A stretch of DNA of 64,000 nucleotides from Gemmatimonadota bacterium (GTDB lineage Bacteria > Gemmatimonadota > Gemmatimonadetes > Longimicrobiales > Gaopeijiaceae), in NCBI GenBank assembly GCA_022563405.1, contig JADFNK010000002.1, positions 1-64,000 on the forward strand, given 5' to 3'. Shown piece after piece: positions 26,347 to 37,330 of the stretch. The translations under genes were made by a program, and so were the position numbers. Below the pieces are notes generated by a model. That model had not been told where the DNA came from. It saw only the letters and a list, made by a program, of their open reading frames with translations, and ran no database searches. Each line of letters opens with the position of its first letter. Position 1 is the stretch's first letter.

Positions 26347-26906
26347 GAGACGAGACCATCGCTCGTAACTACGCCGAAGCACTCTTCGAGTTGGCGGAGC
26401 GCCACGAGGGCGTCGAGGCTTACGGCACGGGCATCGAGATGGTCGCGCGCCTCATCGACGAGAATGACGACTTTCGCCGCTTTCTACAGACACCCAGAAT
26501 CGCGGTGGCGCAGAAAAAAACCGTGGTGCGTAAGGTGTTCGGTGAGGTGTTACCCGCGAAACTCGTCAACTTCCTGCTGATCACGCTCGATAAGCGGCGG
26601 CAACGTCTTCTGAGGGTGATCGCTCGGGAGTACATGGGTCTCATGGACCAGCACTTCAACCGTGTGCACGTAGAGGTGACATTGGCCCGCCAATTCGACG
26701 GGAAGTCCATGGAGGAAATGGAGGAGCGGCTGACCGCGGCACTTGGGAAGACGGCGATCCCACACGTCCGGATCAAACCGGATATCCTCGGTGGTGCGAT
26801 CTTCCGGACGGGCGACACGATTTACGATGGATCCCTGAGGCGCAGGCTCGACGGCATGCGCCGCAGGTTGCTGAAGGCCAACCTCCCTAGGATGGGTGAG
26901 GTTTGA
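26343..26906 (+). CDS. atpH: ATP synthase F1 subunit delta
   Basis: The delta subunit caps F1 and binds the b stalk. The 187-residue protein begins ETIARNYAEALFELAERH, with family motifs FLQTPRIAVAQKKTVVRKVF, LLITLDKRRQRLL and the C-terminal DILGGAIFRTGDTIYDGSLRRRL. The GTG start at 26343 overlaps the atpF stop by four bases (GTGA). atpA follows after 57 bases. Confidence 0.96.
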   Translation: MRDETIARNYAEALFELAERHEGVEAYGTGIEMVARLIDENDDFRRFLQTPRIAVAQKKTVVRKVFGEVLPAKLVNFLLITLDKRRQRLLRVIAREYMGLMDQHFNRVHVEVTLARQFDGKSMEEMEERLTAALGKTAIPHVRIKPDILGGAIFRTGDTIYDGSLRRRLDGMRRRLLKANLPRMGEV

Positions 26907-26963
26907 CGGTACAGATCCGGCCGGCACACGCCGGCCTTCCTGATGGAATAACAGGATTAGGCA

Positions 26964-28553
26964 ATGGCTAACGATTCAGGACTCAGGGCAAGTGAGATCA
27001 AGGGCGTTCTCCTCAAGGAGATCGAGAACTACGGAGAAGCTCTTCAGGCTGAGGAAGTGGGTGAGGTCCTCGAGGTAAAGGACGGTATCGCACGCATTTA
27101 CGGTCTGACTAAGGCGATGGCCAGCGAGATGCTGGAGATCATGCCGAAGGATTCCGACGAGCCCGTGACGGCCCTCGCGCTCAACCTCGAAGAGGACAAC
27201 ATAGGCGCCGTAATCTTGGGGGATTGGACCGCGCTACACGAGGGCGATCAAGTCCGGCGCACGGGTCGCGTGCTCGATATTCCGACCGGACCAGGGTACG
27301 TCGGCCGAGTGGTGGATCCGCTGGGCAACCCGATCGACGGCAAGGGCCCGGTCGAGCCGCTCGAAGAGAACCGGCAGATCGACGTGGTCGCTCCCGGCAT
27401 CGTGATGCGCCAGCCGGTCCACGAGCCGCTCCAGACGGGGATCAAGGCGATCGACTCGATGATCCCCATCGGCCGAGGCCAGCGCGAGCTCATCATTGGC
27501 GACCGGGGTTCAGGAAAGACGGCGATCGCACTCGACACGATCATCAACCAGAAGGGCACAGGCGTCATCTGTGTGTACTGTGCCATCGGGCAGCGGGCCG
27601 GGAGGGTCGCGAGTGTGGTCGAAACGCTCAGGGAGCACGGCGCCATGGACTTTACCATCGTGGTGGCCGCCAACGCGTCCGACCCAGCACCGCTGCAGTA
27701 CATCGCGCCTTACTCCGCGGCGGCCATCGCGGAGCACTTCATGTGGAAGGGTCAGCACACGCTGGTCGTTTACGACGATCTGTCCAAGCAGGCGATCGCC
27801 TACCGGCAGCTGTCGCTGGTGCTCCGCCGGCCGCCGGGCCGTGAGGCGTTCCCGGGCGACGTCTTCTACCTCCACTCCCGGCTTCTCGAGCGGGCGGCCA
27901 AGCTTTCCGACGCCCACGGTGGTGGATCGATGACCGCGCTCCCCATCGTCGAGACGCAGGCCGGCGACGTCTCGGCGTATATCCCGACCAACGTGATCTC
28001 CATCACGGACGGCCAGATCTACCTGGAGCCCGATCTGTTCAACTCCGGTGTCCGCCCGGCGGTGAACGTCGGTATCTCCGTGTCCCGCGTGGGAGGCAAC
28101 GCGCAGATCAAGGCGATGAAGAAGGTGGCCGGCCGGCTCCGGCTCGACCTGGCGCAGTACCGGGAGCTCGAGGCTTTTGCGCAGTTCGGCTCCGACCTGG
28201 ACGCCACGACGCAGGCGCAGCTGGCTCGAGGCGAGCGCACGGTGGAGGTGCTCAAGCAGGGTCAGTACCAGCCCATGCCGGTGGAGAATCAAGTCTGCGT
28301 GATCTTCGCGGCTACCGAGGGGCATCTGGACGAGATCGAGGTACGGCATCTGAGGCGTTGGGAGCGCGGCTTCCACGACTTCCTCGGAACCCAGCACGAA
28401 GGCGTACTGTCGGGAATCCGGGATGGAGGAGCGCTCACCGACGAGATCACAGCGGATCTGGTCGCGGCCATCGAGGAGTACAACAAGATTTTTGCAGCCG
28501 AGGTGGACGCCGAGGCGCAGTCCGAAGAGGCCACCGCCGGCGCCACCTCCTGA
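26964..28553 (+). CDS. atpA: ATP synthase F1 subunit alpha
   Basis: Alpha is the non-catalytic nucleotide-binding subunit of the F1 hexamer. The 529-residue protein has the N-terminal helix ([18 protein letters not shown]), Walker [28 protein letters not shown], and the ATP synthase signature [14 protein letters not shown]-like region (here [14 protein letters not shown]). The C-terminus is extended by ~20 Ala/Glu-rich residues. It is separated by 57 bases from atpH and 88 bases from atpG. Confidence 0.99.
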   Translation: MANDSGLRASEIKGVLLKEIENYGEALQAEEVGEVLEVKDGIARIYGLTKAMASEMLEIMPKDSDEPVTALALNLEEDNIGAVILGDWTALHEGDQVRRTGRVLDIPTGPGYVGRVVDPLGNPIDGKGPVEPLEENRQIDVVAPGIVMRQPVHEPLQTGIKAIDSMIPIGRGQRELIIGDRGSGKTAIALDTIINQKGTGVICVYCAIGQRAGRVASVVETLREHGAMDFTIVVAANASDPAPLQYIAPYSAAAIAEHFMWKGQHTLVVYDDLSKQAIAYRQLSLVLRRPPGREAFPGDVFYLHSRLLERAAKLSDAHGGGSMTALPIVETQAGDVSAYIPTNVISITDGQIYLEPDLFNSGVRPAVNVGISVSRVGGNAQIKAMKKVAGRLRLDLAQYRELEAFAQFGSDLDATTQAQLARGERTVEVLKQGQYQPMPVENQVCVIFAATEGHLDEIEVRHLRRWERGFHDFLGTQHEGVLSGIRDGGALTDEITADLVAAIEEYNKIFAAEVDAEAQSEEATAGATS

Positions 28554-28641
28554 CCCCCGGAAGGGGCGGTGAGGGAAAGTCCTGGGTGGTCGGGCGACGT
28601 GACGAATGTTGATCAGTAACAGAGGAAGAGGCGATTAGACG

Positions 28642-29502
28642 ATGGCGGGCTCGAGGGACGTCAAGCGGCGGATCAAGTCGGTGGAGAACACCCGGCAGAT
28701 CACGCGAACCATGGAGTTGGTGGCTACTTCGAAGTTGAAGAAGGCCACGGATCGGGTTCGTGCGGCCGCGCCGTACAGTGACGCGTTGGCGTCGATCGTC
28801 GGGAGCCTGTACGCGCCGGAGCTCTCCGAGAAATTTCCGTTGCTTCGTCGTCCCGAAAAAGTAAGGCGGGCCGCCGTGCTGCTTCTCACGGCGAACCGGG
28901 GGTTGGCGGGGAGCTTCAACGCGAACCTCATCAAGGAGGCTCGACTCCTGCTGGAGCGGCTCGCCGGGGAAGGAATCGAGACGGATCTCCACATCGTGGG
29001 CAAGAAGGGCGTCTCGTACTTTCGCTTCCGCGGGTACCCCATTTCGTCGACGCGCGTCGACATCGGGGACAACCCCTCGATGGAGGACGCGGAGTCGGTG
29101 ATCGCGGGCCTGCGGGACGAGTTCGCCGCGGGCCGGACGGATGCCGTCTACGTCGTGAGCTCGGAGTTCATCTCGGCCATGTCGACGCCGCCGAGGGCCA
29201 CGAAGCTGTTGCCGATCCAGGGAGGCAGTGGGTCGCGGGGACTCGACAACTTCATCCTGAGCCCGAAGGCCGAGATCCTTTTGCAGAGGCTACTACCGGC
29301 CTACCTGCGCAATGCAACGTACCGGGCGCTGGTCGAAAACGTGGCCGCCGAGCAGGGGGCCAGGCGCACCGCCATGAAGAGTGCTACCGACAACGCGGGC
29401 GACGTGCTGGAGTATCTCACGCGTTCGTATAACCGAGCCCGTCAGGGTCAAATCACACAGGAGATCGCCGAGATCGTCGGTGGGGCGGCCGCGCTCGAGT
29501 AG
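28642..29502 (+). CDS. atpG: ATP synthase F1 subunit gamma
   Basis: Gamma is the rotating central shaft. The N-terminal helix (SRDVKRRIKSVENTRQITRT followed by MELVATSKLKKA) and the C-terminal helix (RTAMKSATDNAGDVLEYLTR to GQITQEIAEIVGGAAAL) form the coiled-coil axle. The central Rossmann-like domain contains LLTANRGLAGSFNANLI. Length is 286 residues, typical. It lies between atpA and atpD. Confidence 0.98.
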   Translation: MAGSRDVKRRIKSVENTRQITRTMELVATSKLKKATDRVRAAAPYSDALASIVGSLYAPELSEKFPLLRRPEKVRRAAVLLLTANRGLAGSFNANLIKEARLLLERLAGEGIETDLHIVGKKGVSYFRFRGYPISSTRVDIGDNPSMEDAESVIAGLRDEFAAGRTDAVYVVSSEFISAMSTPPRATKLLPIQGGSGSRGLDNFILSPKAEILLQRLLPAYLRNATYRALVENVAAEQGARRTAMKSATDNAGDVLEYLTRSYNRARQGQITQEIAEIVGGAAALE

Positions 29503-29532
29503 GGGCGCAGGCCGAACACGGACTGGAGATAG

Positions 29533-30965
<1,433 letters not shown>

Positions 30966-30966
<1 letters not shown>

Positions 30967-31298
30967 TGTCGGAACTTCAGGTCCGCATCGTTTCGCCCGA
31001 TTCGGTGCTTTATGAGGGTCCTGCGGCGTCCGTCGTCGCGCCCGCTTGGGACGGAAAAGTCGGTATCTTGCCGGGGCACGCGCCGATGATCGCGCTTCTG
31101 GGGTCGGGGGAATTGTCCATCGATCACCCGGAGGATGGCAGCGAGCGGTTCTTCGTGGCGGGCGGCGTCCTCAAGGTCGAAGGTGATGATTTGATCATCC
31201 TTACCGAGTTTGGTGGCACGGAAGCGCCCGAGGAGCTTCCAGCTGGTGCGGAGGTCGACGTGGGCGCGATTCTGGAAGCTCTCGAGGGCACCGGCTGA
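30966..31298 (+). CDS. atpC: ATP synthase F1 subunit epsilon (short form)
   Basis: Epsilon belongs to the rotor foot. Residues 1-85 form the N-terminal beta-sandwich (VRIVSPDSVLYEGPAASVV, GKVGILPGHAPMIALL, FFVAGGVLKV). The total is only 110 residues against about 130-140 in most bacteria, and the C-terminal part (ELPAGAEVDVGAILEALEG) can supply at most one short helix. The helical hairpin that blocks ATP hydrolysis in other species is therefore largely absent. It overlaps the atpD stop by one base and closes the operon. Confidence 0.94.
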
Positions 31299-31361
31299 CG
31301 GTACCAACGGTATCGGTATGTTAGTGGGCCCACCGCACTTCTTAAACAGGCCTCTCGTCCT

Positions 31362-32207
31362 ATGCGGCTCGACCTCCACGTACATACGACCGCGTCGGAT
31401 GGTTCGTCGAGTCCCGCGGAAGTGGTCGGCCTCGCGGCCGAAGGCGGCCTCGATGTTCTGGCCATCACCGACCACGACACCGTAGCGGGCATACCCGCGG
31501 CGATGGACGCTGCTGCCGGAACCTCCCTCCAGCTCATCCCGGGGATCGAAGTGAGCAGCACGTATGAGGGTGCGGAATACCACATCCTCGGATACTTCGT
31601 CGATCCGCAGGCGGACTCGATCCAGGCACACGAGCGGCACGCCGTGGGAGGCCGTGAGAGCCGGATGAACGAGATGGTGGATCACCTCTGCCGCCAAGGG
31701 CTTCTCATCGAGATGACCGACGTCCTGGATCAGGCCGGCCCCGACCGGTCGGCGATCGGCCGTCCCCATCTAGCTCGCGCACTCGTGTTGAAGGGGTATG
31801 CGAAGTCGGTGGTCGATGCGTTCGACCGGCTGATCGGAGACGGCCACCCCGCCTACGTGCCGACAGGGTTGGCCACACCGGAGGAGGCGATCCGGTTGAT
31901 TCTCGAGGCAGGAGGGATCCCGGTGTGGGCGCATCCGCCCCTACACGCGCTCACCCCGCTTCTGCCGGCGTTCATCGGAGTTGGGCTTCGGGGCATGGAG
32001 GTGTATAGGCCTCGTTCGACCGCGGGTCACATCAGGAAGCTGGAGCGGGCGGCCGAGGCGGCTGGACTCCTCGTGACCGGCGGTTCCGACTGGCATGATG
32101 GTGAAAGCGGGCACACCCTCGGCACCTTTTTCGTCACCGGGGAGGATGTCGGGGAGCTGCTCGAGGCAGGCGGGTTGTCAGTCGGTTCCCCCGAACGGCA
32201 AAAGTAG
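31362..32207 (+). CDS. PHP-domain metal-dependent phosphoesterase
   Basis: A 281-residue PHP protein of the YciV/TrpH (RNase AM-like) group, hydrolysing phosphoesters such as 3',5'-nucleoside bisphosphates or RNA 5' ends. Metal-binding motifs are the N-terminal DLHVHTTASDG, ITDHDT, PGIEVSS, a GRPHLAR segment, and the C-terminal GGSDWHDG. An ATG at 31362 begins the family N-terminus directly. It follows the atp operon by 63 bases and its last 30 bases overlap the convergent thiE gene. The exact substrate is unknown. Confidence 0.88.
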   Translation: MRLDLHVHTTASDGSSSPAEVVGLAAEGGLDVLAITDHDTVAGIPAAMDAAAGTSLQLIPGIEVSSTYEGAEYHILGYFVDPQADSIQAHERHAVGGRESRMNEMVDHLCRQGLLIEMTDVLDQAGPDRSAIGRPHLARALVLKGYAKSVVDAFDRLIGDGHPAYVPTGLATPEEAIRLILEAGGIPVWAHPPLHALTPLLPAFIGVGLRGMEVYRPRSTAGHIRKLERAAEAAGLLVTGGSDWHDGESGHTLGTFFVTGEDVGELLEAGGLSVGSPERQK

Positions 32208-32879
32208 TGCCCGCACCGCTTCGGCCGGCTCGGGTGAACCCATAACAGCGCCGATGGCCGCAGATCCGCACGCCCCCGTCCCGGCGACGGCTCGTGCTCG
32301 TTCCGGCGTGATGCCGCCGATCGCCACGACCGGGATGGAGACCGCCTTCACCACGCGCTGGAGCCCGTCGAGGCCGATGACGTCTCCCGCGTCGGACTTG
32401 TTGGACGTCGCGTATACGGCGCCGACCCCGAGATAATCCGCTCCCTCCGCTTCTGCCCGGACCGCTCCGTCCGTCGTGTCCGTCGAGTATCCGACGATGA
32501 AGGCGTCTACCGTAGCGAAACGTGTATCCGCATCTACTACTCGGGCGCTCGCCCCGACCTGGGCGTCCGCCACCGCGCGGGCGTCCCTGACAGGAGGGTC
32601 GTCGGGGCCGAGGTGCACACCATCCGCGCCGGCGGCCAGCGCGACATCCAGGCGGTCGTTCACGATAAAAAGTGCTCCGGCCGATCGGACGATGGGTAAA
32701 AGCGTATGGGCCGCTTCGAGCAACTCACGGGCGTTGGCTGATTTGAGCCGGAGTTGGATAGTGGGAGCACCGGCGGCGAGCGCCTCTCGGACCACATCGG
32801 CGATCGTACGAGGCCGCGCCAACGCCTCGTCGGTGATGACCGTCAAGCGGAGCCGGTCGGCGAGCTTCAAGGACTGCAT
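32178..32879 (-). CDS. thiE: Thiamine phosphate synthase ThiE
   Basis: ThiE joins HMP-PP and thiazole phosphate into thiamine phosphate. The TIM-barrel motifs are LTVITDE, a substrate-binding TIQLRLKS, the metal site FIVNDRLDVALAAGADGVHLG, YLGVGAVYATSNKSDAG and the phosphate-binding VVAIGGITPERA. Length is 233 residues. It is the last gene of a ruvX-mltG-thiE set on the minus strand (15 bases after mltG) and converges with the PHP gene, overlapping it by 30 bases. No TPP riboswitch is seen. Confidence 0.9.
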   Translation of the reverse strand: MQSLKLADRLRLTVITDEALARPRTIADVVREALAAGAPTIQLRLKSANARELLEAAHTLLPIVRSAGALFIVNDRLDVALAAGADGVHLGPDDPPVRDARAVADAQVGASARVVDADTRFATVDAFIVGYSTDTTDGAVRAEAEGADYLGVGAVYATSNKSDAGDVIGLDGLQRVVKAVSIPVVAIGGITPERARAVAGTGACGSAAIGAVMGSPEPAEAVRALLLPFGGTD

Positions 32880-32894
32880 AGAACCAACAGGGCT

Positions 32895-33917
32895 CTATTG
32901 GCTAGCGGCCGCCCTGCGCTCGTTGTCGGCGACCTCCCGAGCGCGATTGTGCTCTTCGAGGCTGTTGGTGAAGATATGGTGGCCGTCCGGGCGCGCCACG
33001 AAGTAGAGATAGCTCTCGTCCGCCGGGTAGAGGGCTGCGTGGATCGCCGCTTCGCCGGGCGCAGAGATGGGTCCGGGGGGGAGGCCTCTGTGTGCGTAGG
33101 TGTTGTAGGGATTGTCGGCTACCGAGTCGATCGCCGCGAAGAGGAGCCGTTCCCGGCGTCCCCCGAGTGCATATAGGACCGTCGGGTCGGCCTGCAGCCG
33201 ATAGCCGAGTCGGAGACGGTTGTGGTACACGGCGGAGATGGTCGGCATCTCCTCGACACGTCGTGCCTCGGCTTGGATGATCGAGGCCAGCGTGACCAAC
33301 TCGTTCTCGGACATGTCCAACTCTTCAAGCCGGGTGATGCGTCCGGGGGTCCAGGATTTCCGATACCGCTGGACCATGGTTTCGATCACGACGTCCAGAG
33401 CGACCCCTCGGGCGAAGCGGTATGTGTCGGGAAACAGGTATCCTTCGAGTCCGGGTCCAGGCAGGTCCCACCGGTGGTGGGCATCGGGATCGGTCAGCCG
33501 GGCCCTGACCGTATCGGCGGGGCGCTCCACGGTCTCGGCCACGCGCTCAACCATGTCGGCGATCGTGAAGCCTTCCGGGATGGTCATTTCGAACGTGACC
33601 ACCCGTCCCGAGGTCAAGGTCTCGAGGAGCTCTCCCCAGGATGTCCCGGATACCAACGCGTAGTCACCCGACCGGATCCGCCGGTCGGCTCCGGTCAGGC
33701 GGGCGTACAACCGGAACCTGCGCCCCCCGCTCACCACCCCTCGTGTAACCAGGGTGTCCAAGACCGAGTCGAAGGTGCTGCCTGCCGGCACGGTCACCTC
33801 GATCGTCCGTTGTGGTTCGTCCGGGCCGCCAAAAACAAGGCCCAGCATCACACCGCCTGTGGCGATGATGCCAAGCGCGGTACGGCGCCCAACCGGGGGC
33901 GGCTGAAGGTCTCTCAT
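32895..33917 (-). CDS. mltG: Endolytic murein transglycosylase MltG
   Basis: MltG cuts nascent glycan strands near the cytoplasmic membrane and helps end strand elongation. The 340-residue protein has one N-terminal membrane helix, a LysM-like part (VTVPAGSTFDSVLDTLVTRG), and the YceG domain with ASIIQAEA (second acidic position aligning with the catalytic Glu of E. coli MltG), YHNRLRLGYRLQADPTV, YNTYAHRGLPPGPI and SYLYFVA. Its ATG overlaps the ruvX stop by four bases. Confidence 0.95.
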   Translation of the reverse strand: MRDLQPPPVGRRTALGIIATGGVMLGLVFGGPDEPQRTIEVTVPAGSTFDSVLDTLVTRGVVSGGRRFRLYARLTGADRRIRSGDYALVSGTSWGELLETLTSGRVVTFEMTIPEGFTIADMVERVAETVERPADTVRARLTDPDAHHRWDLPGPGLEGYLFPDTYRFARGVALDVVIETMVQRYRKSWTPGRITRLEELDMSENELVTLASIIQAEARRVEEMPTISAVYHNRLRLGYRLQADPTVLYALGGRRERLLFAAIDSVADNPYNTYAHRGLPPGPISAPGEAAIHAALYPADESYLYFVARPDGHHIFTNSLEEHNRAREVADNERRAAASQ

Positions 33918-34339
33918 CCCCGTGCTCTGGCATCGAGCCAGCTCTGTAGTATGAGCACGGCCGCAGCAGCGTCCACGCGTCCTTTTTCCTCTCTCTTCTT
34001 CTTCGGAAGCCCGAGCCCCCGGACGGCACGCTCCGCGGCCTTTGACGTGAACCGTTCGTCCACCAGGTGAACGGGTACTCCCGAACGCTCCTCGAGCTTA
34101 CTCGCGGTTTCGCGAACGGTCCGGGTCCACTCAGTGTCGTGCCCCGAGAGCGCCAGCGGAAGACCCATCACGATTCCCTTGACCTCATATTGTTCCGCAA
34201 GGTTCTGGAGTGTGGAGAGGGGCATACGTTTCCCGGCTCGCCTTCGGAGCGTGGGCAGCGGCTGGGCGATCGAACCGGTCGGATCGCTTACCGCGACGCC
34301 CACGCGTCGTTCTCCGAGGTCAATTCCGAGAACCCGCAT
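33914..34339 (-). CDS. ruvX: Holliday-junction-resolvase-like protein YqgF/RuvX
   Basis: A 141-residue RNase-H-like protein of the YqgF family, implicated in pre-16S rRNA processing and suggested as a resolvase. Motifs are VLGIDLGERRVGVAVSDPTG with the first catalytic Asp, GIVMGLPLALSG, VHLVDERFTSKAAERA with Asp/Glu, and the final acidic residue in GRVDAAAAVLIL. It is first in the ruvX-mltG-thiE operon and overlaps mltG by four bases. Confidence 0.93.
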   Translation of the reverse strand: MRVLGIDLGERRVGVAVSDPTGSIAQPLPTLRRRAGKRMPLSTLQNLAEQYEVKGIVMGLPLALSGHDTEWTRTVRETASKLEERSGVPVHLVDERFTSKAAERAVRGLGLPKKKREEKGRVDAAAAVLILQSWLDARARG

Positions 34340-34512
34340 ATCCCCCTGTGTGATGGTTCGGATAGGTTATTATTCGATGCTCAACAGCCTAGCTGAATAT
34401 ATACCCGAACGGAGGCCAGGCGTCTCAGCGAATTTGAGCATGGCCAATCGGGCGTATCCCGGGTAACGAGGCGGGGCATGTGTAACGGTCAGACCGTGGC
34501 GAGGAGTTGACG

Positions 34513-34770
34513 ATGGATGAGGATCATGAAACGCACCCCCTGACGTTCGTGTCGGGCTTCCTCTTGGGTGCGATCGTGGGCGTGGGTATCACGTTACTTG
34601 CGGCCCCGGAGGCCGGCGTGAGGACGCGCAGGAGGATCCGAAAAGTCGCGGGAGAACTCAGGGATTCCGCCGGCGATCATTGGGACGATCTGGCCGAGGA
34701 CGTCAAGGATAAGGTAGACGACGCCCTGCGGGGGGCCCGCAAGCGTTTTCTGCTGAAGCGGGACGCCTAG
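34513..34770 (+). CDS. YtxH-domain membrane protein
   Basis: An 85-residue protein. The single N-terminal membrane helix contains small-residue packing (FVSGFLLGAIVGVGITLLAAPEAG), the hallmark of YtxH/gas-vesicle-like proteins, and a charged, amphipathic C-terminal half follows (GELRDSAGDHWDDLAEDVKD). GAGGAG at 34501-34506 favours the ATG at 34513 over the TTG two codons earlier. It stands alone between ruvX (divergent) and the PBP gene (convergent). Its role is unknown; such proteins are often linked to general stress. Confidence 0.8.
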   Translation: MDEDHETHPLTFVSGFLLGAIVGVGITLLAAPEAGVRTRRRIRKVAGELRDSAGDHWDDLAEDVKDKVDDALRGARKRFLLKRDA

Positions 34771-34771
34771 A

Positions 34772-34787
34772 AGGCCTAAACAGGCCT
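34772..34787. terminator. Small stem-loop between convergent genes
   Basis: AGGCCT-AAAC-AGGCCT forms a 6-bp stem with a 4-base loop between the YtxH-protein stop and the PBP stop. It could end transcription from both sides, but lacks a clear T-run on either strand. Confidence 0.35.
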
Positions 34788-34801
34788 AGGAGCCTTAATC
34801 C

Positions 34802-36958
34802 TCAGTTCGTCGGAACTCGGAACAGGCCGAAGTCGTCCCGGTCGCAGTACTCCGTGGGCTCGGTGCCCGGAAGGAACATCTCCATGATCTGCTCATCCTG
34901 GGGGCACCACTGCGAGGCCAGTTTCCCCGTGGATGAGTCGATGAGTCGAATCACAAGCTCATCCGGGATCGCCCACGGCTCGGGGATCGGAATCACCGGC
35001 TCCCGCAATTCCTCGTCGAGAGCGTCCGGGTCCCCGTAGTACACGCGCTTCATGAAGTTACCCCACACCGGTGCCGGGGCGCCGGCGCCGGTCGCCCCCG
35101 GATAGATCTCCTGGGGAAGATCCAGCCCGAACCAGACCGTCGCGAGCAGGTTCGGCGTAAAACCGGTGAACCAGATGTCCGTGCCGTCGTTGGTCGTACC
35201 GGTCTTGCCGCCCGCCACGATTTCGGTTGGGAGTCCTACCGGGCCGAACGGGTTTCTGATGGCATTGTATCCGGTTCCCCCTTCCACCACACCCTGAAGC
35301 ATGGAGATCATGATTCGGGCCACGAGAGGGTCCAGGACCTCCGTACGTTCCGGTTGTGGGTCCCACAGTATCCGTCCCGCGGCGTCCTCCACCCGTAGGA
35401 TTGGGAAGGGTTGCACCTTGGTGCCCTGGTTCGCGAACGTCGAATAGGCCTCGGCCATCTCAAGGGCTTTGACCTCCACGGCTCCGATGGCTGTCGATGG
35501 GAAACGTTCGATCTCGGTTCGGATCCCCATACGTCGCGCAGTTTGAGCCACGGCCTCGAGTCCGATCTCGTCGGCCAGCTTGATGGCGATCATGTTCTGA
35601 GATTTCATCAGGCCGTTGCGAATGGTCATCGGACCCAGAAAAACCCCGTCATAGTTCGAGGGCCTCCACTCCGTTCCGTCGGGCTGCGTTCTCATGAACG
35701 GGCCGTCGAGCACGACGTACGTCGGGGGAATGCCGCTGGCTATGGCGGCGGTGTACACGAACGGCTTGAAGCCCGATCCGGCTTGGCGCTTCGCCTGCGT
35801 CGCGCGGTTGAACTTCGAGAGGCCGAAGTCCCGGCCACCGATCATCGCGCGGACCGATCCGCTCCACGGGTCGAGAGCGATGAAGAGCCCTTCCACGTAC
35901 TTGACCGAGTCGGGCAGCACCACCCCGGCCGCGAGGGAATCCTGGTAGGCCTGATACGTAATGTGCCTGAAGCCGGGCCGGGCCTCGATCCCTGCCCACC
36001 CCTCCTCCATGGATTTTTCGGCGGCCCGTTGCATGCGCACGTCGAGGGTGGTGTAGATGTTGTATCCGGCTGTGTAGAGCTGGCTTCCGAAGCGCTCGTC
36101 CAGCATCTGGCGGGCCCACTCCACGAAATAAGGTGCGATGGTCCCGCCGTCGACCGCACGTTCGGTCGGAAGAGGAGCATTCGCGTAACGCTCGAAGTCT
36201 TCAGCGGGGATCACGCCCTGATCGACCATACGCCGGAGCACGAGGCGCCTCCTCCGTTCGGCGTTTTCGAGGTTCCGAATCGGACTGTAGTATTCCGGAC
36301 GGTTTATGATACCGGCAAGCAGCGCGGCCTCCGCCGGGTTGAGGTCCACGGCGTCCTTCGCGAAGTAGTTTCTCGCCGCGGTCTGGATTCCATACCACCC
36401 GTGGGCGTAGTTGATCTCGTTGATGTAGGCTTCGAGGATCTGGTCTTTTGTGTAAGCACGCTCGAGGGCGAAGGCCACCTTCAGCTCTTTGATCTTTCGG
36501 ACGATGCCACCCAACCCGGATCGGATTCGAGCGTCGACCGATGTCTCGAACATGTTGCGGGCGAGCTGCTGCGTGATCGTGCTCCCTCCGCCTGTGCTCC
36601 GGCTCTGGCCGGTGAGCACGCCGATGACGGCTCGCGCGAACCCACGCGGGTCGATGCCTCGGTGGTTGTAGAAGCGCTTGTCCTCTACGGCCACAAACGC
36701 CTGTGATACGTACTCGGGGAGTGCGTTGATCGACACGGGCGTCCGGCGCTCGATCCCGAGCTCAGCGAGGAGCCGTCCATCGTGACTGTAGACCTTGCTG
36801 GCTTGTTGGGCTTCGAACGTCCGGATTTCGGCGATGGACGGGCAGTCTGCGCAGACGTTCTGCCAGGTACCCCAGGCCGCCCCGGCGCCGACCCCAAGGA
36901 AGAGAACCGTACTGACCGCCAATACGCGGGGATCCCACATCATCTTGATAACGGACAT
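34802..36958 (-). CDS. Class A penicillin-binding protein (PBP1A family)
   Basis: A bifunctional peptidoglycan synthase of 718 residues. After a membrane anchor comes the GT51 glycosyltransferase domain, with EDKRFYNHRGIDPRG, GGSTITQQLARN, KIKELKVAFALER and EAYINEINYAHG. The transpeptidase domain has the SxxK motif in GSGFKPF, SxN in MKSQNM and KTG in GGKTGTT. I start at the ATG at 36958, which directly precedes the anchor helix; the frame upstream is open but lacks similarity. It is transcribed alone on the minus strand, with a 372-bp gap upstream. Confidence 0.95.
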   Translation of the reverse strand: MSVIKMMWDPRVLAVSTVLFLGVGAGAAWGTWQNVCADCPSIAEIRTFEAQQASKVYSHDGRLLAELGIERRTPVSINALPEYVSQAFVAVEDKRFYNHRGIDPRGFARAVIGVLTGQSRSTGGGSTITQQLARNMFETSVDARIRSGLGGIVRKIKELKVAFALERAYTKDQILEAYINEINYAHGWYGIQTAARNYFAKDAVDLNPAEAALLAGIINRPEYYSPIRNLENAERRRRLVLRRMVDQGVIPAEDFERYANAPLPTERAVDGGTIAPYFVEWARQMLDERFGSQLYTAGYNIYTTLDVRMQRAAEKSMEEGWAGIEARPGFRHITYQAYQDSLAAGVVLPDSVKYVEGLFIALDPWSGSVRAMIGGRDFGLSKFNRATQAKRQAGSGFKPFVYTAAIASGIPPTYVVLDGPFMRTQPDGTEWRPSNYDGVFLGPMTIRNGLMKSQNMIAIKLADEIGLEAVAQTARRMGIRTEIERFPSTAIGAVEVKALEMAEAYSTFANQGTKVQPFPILRVEDAAGRILWDPQPERTEVLDPLVARIMISMLQGVVEGGTGYNAIRNPFGPVGLPTEIVAGGKTGTTNDGTDIWFTGFTPNLLATVWFGLDLPQEIYPGATGAGAPAPVWGNFMKRVYYGDPDALDEELREPVIPIPEPWAIPDELVIRLIDSSTGKLASQWCPQDEQIMEMFLPGTEPTEYCDRDDFGLFRVPTN

Positions 36959-37330
36959 CGATCCTCCGGTTGTTTCGCGGTCGCCCCCGATTTGCTGTTG
37001 CCGAGGGCGCCCACTCGCCCGACGCTCCGGATAGACACCGTTCACGTACCGATCAGAGGCCTTTTGGGTCCCTCCACGCGGTTGCGTTTCCTCGACCGAC
37101 CCATCGGTGGCGTCGTTACGTTGCACCCATCCCGTTGCCGTACCAAGACACGGCACTTTTCGTGCCAGGGATCTCGGAGGCTGACCCGCTGTACTCCTTC
37201 AACAGCCTTCCCACCCTTGACCCTGATGGCGCTGTTCGTCAACGTCAGTTTTCAACGTCACTTTTTTCGGGACGCTCCGAACGCTCACCCTCCGCCGGCC
37301 CTCGGTGCCCCCCCCCAACGGAGTCCGAAC
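36959..37330. other. Intergenic region between PBP1A and cupin genes
   Basis: This 372-bp stretch holds no supported gene. It must contain the divergent promoters of the PBP and cupin genes. It carries a small hairpin (GGCAC 37152-37156, GTGCC 37162-37166) and a full copy of the dispersed repeat at 37183-37210. Confidence 0.5.
37183..37210 (-). repeat. Full-length copy of a dispersed intergenic repeat
   Basis: These 28 bases are identical to 63956-63983 and differ at one base from the reverse complement of 63681-63708. The plus-strand sequence starts GACCCGCTGTACTCC and ends CAACAGCCTTC. No open reading frame is associated with it. Confidence 0.85.

Noticed and set aside
35411-36706. 431-codon open frame antisense to the PBP gene
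   Set aside because: Complementary-strand shadow with no recognisable domain.
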